Source: Paenibacillus polymyxa
GTDB lineage: Bacteria > Bacillota > Bacilli > Paenibacillales > Paenibacillaceae
Direction of reading: 5' to 3'
Assembly (NCBI RefSeq): GCF_001719045.1
Contig: NZ_CP015423.1
Span: 1,488,001 to 1,552,000, forward strand
DNA length: 64,000 bases
Shown: positions 58,419 to 64,000 of the stretch, one piece after another
How the letters are laid out: the number at the start of each line of letters is the position of its first letter
How positions within the stretch are numbered: the stretch's first letter is position 1
Program-made: the position numbers and the translations under genes
Notes under the pieces: generated by a model
The model's database searches: none
What the model was told of the DNA's origin: nothing
Seen by the model: the letters and a program-made list of their open reading frames with translations, nothing else

Positions 58419-59414
58419 TTATGAAGACAGCATCATCATATCAATTAAATCAATCGCCAAAGATTTAGATCCACTAATACCTTTAACATATTTTAAAGGA
58501 CCTTCTGAGGACCAGTTCATTGAGGTGAGTTTTTTTAGATGTTTGTGCATCAGATTATAACCCAATCTCCCACGTTCATTTATACTCTTTGTTAAAATCT
58601 TAGCCCCGGCGATAGAAAGGGCATCAAGACAAACAATATGGGTTATACGATAATCCCCATAATCTATCCACTCTTTTGAAAAAATATCTTTGATGTAACG
58701 GTAATAATTTAAAGCTATTTGATATTTTTCTTCGCTGCTCATTCCTACCAGTTTTTGTTCTTTGAATAGAAACTGGAGTGTTCGATACAGGTTTTGAAGA
58801 GTAATATGGCGACCACGGGTACGTTTACCAACAATGCTGCCGATGTTGTGAAAGGGACTCTCAGGACGAGTGATTAGCTCTGTTGCAATCCAGCTATATT
58901 CATCAGAATTTCGACGTAGGTATTTACTTAATGAAGTCCCAATACCTTTAGCTTTAGTATTAATAGTATCAAATAATTGTATTTCTTCGTCTTCATCTAG
59001 ATAGTGAAAAGCTAGGAAAGGTATATTTAATTCAGCATTTGTTTCTTGAATATAACGTTCAATACCACCAAGACGATGTTGTCCATCCATAAGGGATGCT
59101 TTCCCTTTACACACAAGTCTTCCGTAATTTGTTCTTATATTATCGTAAGCTGAAAACTCCCAATTCCCAGCAGCATTCAACAAAACAGGGGTAAATAAAG
59201 CATCGTCACCTTTAGATAAGTATATTGCAAAATCAGTACTTCTTTTAGAATCTATAGGCCGTTGATAGCCTTTACCAGCAGGATGATCGTAATGCTTAAC
59301 AAAAGTAACATTTAGTGCTGTTGAAGCAGGTAAGTAACTTTGGTAGGCAACTTTACCACGCATTTTATATTGAAGAACATTTTCAATAACAATGGGCTTA
59401 GGCAAGCTATTCAT
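58419..59414 (-). CDS. DGQHR-domain protein, DndB-like
   Basis: 331 residues, start ATG after AAAGGTGA. The DGQHR motif is at 110-114 (KASLMDGQHRLGGIERY), preceded by YQRPIDSKRSTDFAIYL, the N-terminal pattern of DndB/ParB-like nuclease-fold proteins, and followed by FHYLDEDEEIQLFDTINTKA. In DNA phosphorothioation systems DndB regulates dnd genes. Here there is no dndCDE or restriction set in view. It is divergent from an XRE regulator. Low GC and island context suggest transfer. Function open: orphan regulator or part of an uncharacterised defence module. Confidence 0.82.
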   Translation of the reverse strand: MNSLPKPIVIENVLQYKMRGKVAYQSYLPASTALNVTFVKHYDHPAGKGYQRPIDSKRSTDFAIYLSKGDDALFTPVLLNAAGNWEFSAYDNIRTNYGRLVCKGKASLMDGQHRLGGIERYIQETNAELNIPFLAFHYLDEDEEIQLFDTINTKAKGIGTSLSKYLRRNSDEYSWIATELITRPESPFHNIGSIVGKRTRGRHITLQNLYRTLQFLFKEQKLVGMSSEEKYQIALNYYRYIKDIFSKEWIDYGDYRITHIVCLDALSIAGAKILTKSINERGRLGYNLMHKHLKKLTSMNWSSEGPLKYVKGISGSKSLAIDLIDMMMLSS

Positions 59415-59460
59415 AGTTTATTCACCTTTTCTGTTAATTTCTTCGTAGTTGTCATTAGAT

Positions 59461-59489
59461 AATATAGACCTTTAATTGTATAATTTCAA
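59461..59489 (-). promoter_or_regulatory. Promoter of the DndB-like gene
   Basis: On the minus strand TTGAAA (59489-59484), a 17-nt spacer and TATATT (59466-59461). The direct repeat TAACATGAA at 59501 and 59516 (15-bp period) lies just upstream and could bind the divergent XRE protein. Confidence 0.65.
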
Positions 59490-59561
59490 TTAGCAATATA
59501 TAACATGAATATCTGTAACATGAACAGCAACTTACCTAATCTGTAAAGAGAGGTGGTTGCT

Positions 59562-59933
59562 GTGGAAATTCATATTACTGATTATGTAGGAGAGCGAATA
59601 AGAGCTATCCGAAAAAGTAAAAATTACACTCAGGAGCAGCTGGGTGAAAAAGTTGGCTTGCCTCAGCCCTATATTGGGGGAATAGAGCGAGGTGAGAGGA
59701 ATATTTCTTTAGAGACATTGGAACGAATTTTAGAAGCTCTTGAAACCTCTCCTGACGAGTTTTTCAGATTTTACAATGACAAGTACTTCTCTGAAGATGA
59801 AAGGACTAGAGAAAGAATTCTAGACAGCTTGAGTGAATTATTATCAAAAAGATCTGTTAATGATATTCAAATGATTCAACAATTGGCGCATAATGTTTTA
59901 GTCACAATAGATTCTCATATAGAAAAAAAATAA
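59562..59933 (+). CDS. XRE-family HTH regulator
   Basis: GTG 59562 (MEIHITDYVG) has GAGGTGG 5 nt upstream; the GTG at 59553 lies within that SD. 123 residues: HTH IRAIRKSKNYTQEQLGEKVG and PYIGGIERGERNISLETLER, then a helical C-terminal tail (SPDEFFRFYNDKYF, IQMIQQLAHNVLV). Of the type found beside restriction and defence genes. Probably controls the divergent DndB-like gene (inference). Confidence 0.88.
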   Translation: MEIHITDYVGERIRAIRKSKNYTQEQLGEKVGLPQPYIGGIERGERNISLETLERILEALETSPDEFFRFYNDKYFSEDERTRERILDSLSELLSKRSVNDIQMIQQLAHNVLVTIDSHIEKK

Positions 59934-59969
59934 CCTATCCAAACAAAAGTTTGGGTAGGTTATTTTTTT
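59923..59969 (+). terminator. Intrinsic terminator after the XRE gene
   Basis: AAAATAACCTATCCAAAC, AAAA loop, GTTTGGGTAGGTTATTTTTTT. Confidence 0.92.
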
Positions 59970-61076
59970 GATCTACTTAGCAAATATGGAATTTTCTTAG
60001 TACACCTCATTAAATAAACACAAGCTTGTAACTGAGACAGATGAACACTATATAATTTTTGAGTATTATACTCCTTATATTTCTATGTCCATTGAATAAA
60101 GGCTGTTAGAGGATGAACTATCGTTTTCCCATCAAGCTTATTATTTATACAATAACTGCATGATTTCTAGTAGCTCGTTCTTTCTGTATCCATTACTCTG
60201 CTAACGCTATATAAACACTAAAAGAAAAAATTTCAGTATTCATATCCTACTTCAATTTTATCGTGCATTTTCAATAGTATTTCCCCTTAAAACAACTTTC
60301 TTTCAATATACAATCTCCACATTTTGTACACAACTATGATTTATGTACAAAAGAATTACGTATATATCCAGAATAACAGCTCATTTTGCCCGCATCGGAG
60401 AATGACTATGATCGAGATGTTGCCAGAACGTCGATTCAGAACTTAACGGAAAATAAGCACCCATTTCAGCAGGAGGGGTACATGGGGTGTGTCGTGACCG
60501 TTAGCTGCATGTATAACCCATATGAAGCACAGACCGGATTTTCACAACAGATGAAGTTGCCTGATCCAGCTAAATATTTGAAGCAACCAAAAAGATTTCT
60601 ACAGGTTTTGGGACACATAACAGTCGGCCGCCTAGGTGTTAGCATAAGTAACTGATGCGAAAAGTTATAGTAGTGATAAATTGGGAGTGCATACTGGAAC
60701 ATATTTTCGTGCAGCAGAAGCCAAAAGTCCTTAAGGAGCATTCTCCATATAACAGATTGCCCAACCAAGCGTGATATTTTAGCCATGAACTTCGTGAGCG
60801 GACTTCCAGTCTAGACATTTTCGCGTATGAAAGTTAATGAGGTGAATCACTTTTTCCATTTTCTCATTACAATCCCCTCTTCGTCGGGGTTCCTGTCTTG
60901 TAACCGATTGGTTATATGTAAAAATTCGATTTTTAATATCTTAATACATTCCTAAATGGAAATATTTTCGATTATTTGGGTAAAATATAATCGAGCTAAA
61001 AATTGATTGTTAGTCCCATAAGGGAAGGGCAAAGTCTAATAAAATTCCAGAAATTGAAAGGATAATCTAAAAAGTC
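59970..61076 (+). other. Long intergenic region without a supported gene
   Basis: AT-rich for most of its length. A plus-strand frame from TTG 60386 (89 codons: ASENDYDRDVARTS, NLTENKHPFQQEG, KYLKQPKRFLQVLGHITV) and a minus-strand frame over 60466-60786 overlap each other; neither has an SD and I recognise neither. The first looks more protein-like and may be a remnant. No RNA or terminator seen. Confidence 0.4.
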
Positions 61077-62375
61077 ATGGTTAAGAAACGTAGAGACATC
61101 AACGAGCTGGACGAGAATCAGATTTCAGACTACATTCACGCGTTGAACATCTTGAGAGCACGGTCAGAACAGGCTCCCGACGATGAGTCAGGGTATGCTT
61201 TTCAAGCAGGCCTTCATAATGATCCATTCATTGGTCCATGTGAACATGGCAATGATCTTTTCCTTGCGTGGCATCGAGCACACCTGCACTACTTCGAGAA
61301 GCTCCTTCAGGAGGCCGACCCGCCTCGTACAGCCAACGTAACCATTCCTTTCTGGGACTGGATTCACCCGGAGACGAGTGGTAAATTCCCTGCTGCTTTT
61401 ACGAAGCCAGGCCTATTAATGCCCGACCGGAATAACAGTCCTACAGAACTACCTCCCGATACACTCCAGATCGTGACCGAGGAGACGGACTGGAACGAAT
61501 TTGGTGGCTTTCCCAAAGAGCACTCAACAAGAAATTACGGAAAGCTCGAACTTGGTCCACATAACTACATGCACTCTTTTTACATTGGAGGAAGGATGGC
61601 TAACCCCAGCACTGCTGCGGAGGACCCAATCTACTGGAGCTTTCACGCCTTTATTGATCTGCTGTGGGCAGAATGGCAGCGGAGGAATAGCATGCCATCC
61701 TCGACCTCTCCTGACGCGGACCTAAGAGGTTTCCTCACGAAGCCGAAGCACAAGGTCCGCGATTTTCAGAAAACAACCGATCTTGACTATGAGTACGAAT
61801 ACACAAACAAATTGGATCAGGCATTCGGAGTTGATCAGCCAGAACACATACGGTACGAGCTTCTTGCAGCAGAATCCTTGCAGCCCCTGTTTTCCGATGA
61901 GTTGGATTTAGAATTAAGAAGGGAGTTACGGGCACAGTTCACTTTACCATCGCCGCCTGCTGCTACTGAGATGGCTATCGTTCGTCTCCAAGATTTGAAG
62001 GTTCCTACGAGTGGAAGCTATATGTTTCGTGCCTATGTCCATCCCAAGGAAGTACCGTTCAACAAAGACGATCCGGGCTTTCAGCACCAGTATGGGGTCG
62101 GTTATGTAGCTTTGTGGAAGTCCCATGCGACTAGTAATTCCCACGGCGGACATGGCGACCACAGACACCATGGTCCATCCCATCATCCTTCCTCCTGCAT
62201 AGTCGGTTTCGATGTATCGAGACAACTTGTTATCCATGGGAATGCCTCTGATCTCGTATTAACACTACAATACATCCTGGCCCCTAACCCAACAGGGGAG
62301 CCTCAGTCTAACCCTGATCTCGTCAAAGAGGTACAAATTGAGGACATTCTACTGGAGGCTTATGCACAGTCATGA
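61077..62375 (+). CDS. Tyrosinase-family copper oxidase with His-rich C-terminal region
   Basis: 432 residues. Type-3 copper centre: CuA histidines His47 (GLHNDP), His57 (CEHGND) and His66 (FLAWHRAHLHYFEKLL); CuB histidines His162, His166 (PHNYMHSF) and His190 (PIYWSFHAFIDLLW). Such enzymes oxidise phenols to quinones. No signal peptide. The last ~170 residues are a beta-rich domain with an unusual His cluster (SHGGHGDHRHHGPSHHPSS), possibly binding copper. The SD is weak: AAAGGAT about 17 nt upstream. Its stop overlaps the next gene by 4 bp. GC content is higher than the AT-rich flanks, a sign of separate origin. Confidence 0.9.
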   Translation: MVKKRRDINELDENQISDYIHALNILRARSEQAPDDESGYAFQAGLHNDPFIGPCEHGNDLFLAWHRAHLHYFEKLLQEADPPRTANVTIPFWDWIHPETSGKFPAAFTKPGLLMPDRNNSPTELPPDTLQIVTEETDWNEFGGFPKEHSTRNYGKLELGPHNYMHSFYIGGRMANPSTAAEDPIYWSFHAFIDLLWAEWQRRNSMPSSTSPDADLRGFLTKPKHKVRDFQKTTDLDYEYEYTNKLDQAFGVDQPEHIRYELLAAESLQPLFSDELDLELRRELRAQFTLPSPPAATEMAIVRLQDLKVPTSGSYMFRAYVHPKEVPFNKDDPGFQHQYGVGYVALWKSHATSNSHGGHGDHRHHGPSHHPSSCIVGFDVSRQLVIHGNASDLVLTLQYILAPNPTGEPQSNPDLVKEVQIEDILLEAYAQS

Positions 62376-62872
62376 GAACGCCTGTTTTTGAACTCCACAT
62401 CCTACCCATGATCCGGGTCATGGATAGGGAGCATATGCGATTTGCATTCGATCTTTGGGACTACGATCAGGTCGTTCAGCATGCGGACGATGTTGCAGCA
62501 CGAATAGCAGTGGACATGCCGCCAACTAATTCTGGCGGTCCTTGGCCGGATGAATGGGTTCAACTCTTCCGCCGCTGGATAACCACTGGCTTCAAACGAC
62601 TTGAACTCGGTTTCGCACAGTATACTTGGAATCAGACCACAACAGCTTCAACGCTTCAGGCTACCGGAACATATCCTGCCGCCGGGTACAAAGGTTGGCT
62701 CCAAATGGAATCTGAAACAGATACGAAAAAGACCTACATGCTCTACTTTGAAGCTCCAGACACTCACCTAGGAGGCACACCTGAAGACTTCAATATCCGC
62801 GAGCGCTACAGCGCGGCAGATAACCGATCAATTTTTATTCGCGATAATGCGGGAATCCATCAGATTCACTGA
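62372..62872 (+). CDS. Unknown protein translationally coupled to tyrosinase
   Basis: 166 residues. The ATG overlaps the tyrosinase stop (ATGA), so translation is coupled. Soluble, no signal peptide. Visible parts: ELHILPMIRVMDREHMRFAF at the start, PWPDEWVQLFRRWITTGFKRLELG, and a beta-rich end (YKGWLQMESETD, KTYMLYFEAPDTHLGG). No known family recognised; it does not look like the MelC1 caddie of streptomycetes. Coupling suggests a partner: copper delivery, a subunit or substrate handling. Confidence 0.8.
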   Translation: MRTPVFELHILPMIRVMDREHMRFAFDLWDYDQVVQHADDVAARIAVDMPPTNSGGPWPDEWVQLFRRWITTGFKRLELGFAQYTWNQTTTASTLQATGTYPAAGYKGWLQMESETDTKKTYMLYFEAPDTHLGGTPEDFNIRERYSAADNRSIFIRDNAGIHQIH

Positions 62873-62914
62873 GATTCGTTTCTTGCAGTTGGGCCTAACC
62901 GAGTCAGTTAAGCA

Positions 62915-62960
62915 ATAGCCGGTTTCCTTTACAATGTTACGGAAGCCGGTTACTTTTTTT
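62915..62960 (+). terminator. Intrinsic terminator after the tyrosinase pair
   Basis: TAGCCGGTTTCC pairs with GGAAGCCGGTTA (two G-U), then CTTTTTTT. Confidence 0.88.
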
Positions 62961-63800
62961 ATGAATGCACCCTGAATAGTTTTGGGCTAATATTTCGTTT
63001 GGCTTGATGGACATGTGACGTGATCCTTATTCCAGTTCTTCGTTCCCATCATACTCAGCAGCAATCTATGCATAAAAGATTATCCATTTCAATTTTATGG
63101 ATAGTGTCTTCAAAACTATATAATAAGTTATAGGACGACCGTAAATGATAAATCTACGTATCCTCCTTAGAATTTATCTCATCTTCTTAACGAACGCGAG
63201 GCTTTGTTCGGTACTTATTAATTCGGCTTAACTATACTGAATAGTTAAAAATGTTTTTAAATAGGTTGATAGAATGGTTTGACATGGGTCTCAATGGGCA
63301 TGAGTACTGGCAAAAGCCGCAAAAAATAGGGACTTCGGCGATGCTAACCAGCTTATTATGTTCACCCCTCCATAAAAAATCGTAGGCTATTTTCCCCATA
63401 TCGAGTATCGAAGAGGCCTTTTTATTCGAATATTTTTACAATCGTGTCGGGCTGAAAATCGTTTCCTCAATCAGCAAATCGGAGTGCAAAAAAAGTACAA
63501 GGAGTTGGAAAAGAGATATCACCTTAGATCGTAGTCGGTTGGATCGAATCAATTCGAGAAGAAGTACATGTTGCCAAGGCACTGACCTGGTTGGGAATTG
63601 CCCTTGCGACGTACTATTGCTGGAAAGCGAAATATGGAGACATTACCTGTAAATCTAAACATCGTCACGTCGAGACCACCGCTATACTACCTTATTTGTG
63701 GATGTAGATACCAAAACGGTACTGTCTGCACCAGCTGGAAAGAATAAGGATAGCTTTTTAAGCAACAACTGATTCATAAAGAAGATACAACCACTACGTT
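62961..63800 (+). pseudogene. Transposase debris and otherwise empty DNA
   Basis: No intact gene. Short plus-strand pieces look like transposases: IREEVHVAKALTWLGIALAT with YYCWKAKYGD (about 63555-63640, IS3-like HTH phrase) and RYTTLFVDVDTKTVLSAPAG with KNKDSF (about 63680-63760, ISL3-like). Frames are broken between them and no inverted repeats were found. 62961-63240 holds nothing I can identify. Confidence 0.5.
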
Positions 63801-63812
63801 AAAGATAGAAAG

Positions 63813-63845
63813 AGACTCGTGAATCAGTAACTTTTTCACGAGTCT
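63813..63845 (-). terminator. Terminator after the S8 protease gene
   Basis: AGACTCGTGAA pairs with TTCACGAGTCT; on the minus strand it follows the protease stop by 26 bp. Confidence 0.8.
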
Positions 63846-63871
63846 TGCCATTTTTGCTATTACAAACTTTT

Positions 63872-64000
63872 CTAAGAACCTACTAAAGGAACAACCATCG
63901 CCTTTATCGCTTCCACGGCTGCCTTAGCGTCGATCCGTCCATAACCATATCTGTCATGCCATCCTTCTGTAGCTGGAGGATGAGGTCTTGCTGTTTGCTT
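63872..64000 (-). CDS. Subtilisin-like serine protease (S8), C-terminal end (5' part outside window)
   Basis: The last 42 residues of a protein whose end reads GWHDRYGYGRIDAKAAVEAI, the typical closing GYGRIDAxxAV helix of S8 peptidases, preceded by TARPHPPATEG. Catalytic residues lie beyond the window. Stop at 63872, then a terminator. Confidence 0.8.
   Translation of the reverse strand, partial: KQTARPHPPATEGWHDRYGYGRIDAKAAVEAIKAMVVPLVGS

Noticed and set aside
60466..60786. Minus-strand 106-codon frame
   Set aside because: No SD, no recognisable family, and it overlaps another frame; not reported as a gene.
62372..62872. Tyrosinase partner as a MelC1-type copper caddie
   Set aside because: No signal peptide, wrong gene order and no His-rich caddie motif; left as unknown.

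Overview
This 64-kb window reads as chromosome from a spore-forming, low-to-mid GC Gram-positive bacterium, most likely a Paenibacillus of the polymyxa group. The evidence is strong Bacillus-type Shine-Dalgarno (SD) sites and sigma-A promoters, a perfect CcpA cre box, GerM and a Spo0E-family phosphatase, LicT-type antitermination, and an RNPP-type (AloR-like) peptide quorum-sensing pair. The species call is inference from gene content only.

Layout. 1-17.5 kb is carbon uptake: the end of a LacI regulator, glpF-glpK under a cre-overlapped promoter, a GlcNAc/glucose-type PTS permease, a sugar ABC importer lacking its own ATPase, an iron alcohol dehydrogenase, a glycine-riboswitch-controlled amino acid/cation symporter, and an aryl-beta-glucoside block (bglA, a LacI repressor, licT, bglP) with two RAT antiterminators. 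17.6-31.8 kb is a polysaccharide/envelope locus: manC, two response regulators (one lacking its phosphoacceptor Asp), a 1476-residue GT-C-like membrane protein, a sensor kinase, three glycosyltransferases (one with a receiver-like N-terminus) and a Wzx-like flippase. 32-37.5 kb holds NAD-malic enzyme and the TPP-riboswitch operon tenA-thiM-thiD-thiE, with a 55-residue Spo0E-like gene antisense to the thiE end. 37.6-41.9 kb holds a regulator/pro-peptide quorum-sensing pair and a second LacI repressor with a GH4 6-phospho-beta-glucosidase. Both LacI repressors face nearly identical palindromes placed between -35 and -10 of their target promoters.

41.9-44.6 kb looks like a decayed island at the 3' end of tRNA-Arg: a 12-bp direct repeat, a phzF-family gene, a degenerate IS4 element and the tail of a tyrosine integrase. 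44.8-56.2 kb is mostly core chromosome (asnB, gerM-rph-rdgB, a YutG-like phosphatase, SDR/TetR, a methyltransferase and others).

56.5-63.8 kb is an accessory region starting where a DUF72 gene is cut short. It contains AT-rich DNA with what I read as a decayed ATP-grasp RiPP (graspetide-like) locus, a small four-cysteine ORF, a solitary DGQHR/DndB-like protein divergent from an XRE regulator, a tyrosinase translationally coupled to an unknown gene, and transposase debris. The window ends inside a subtilisin-type protease. The most interesting items are the AloR-like/pro-peptide pair, the RiPP remnant, the tyrosinase pair, the orphan DndB-like/XRE pair and the Asp-less receiver in the polysaccharide locus.
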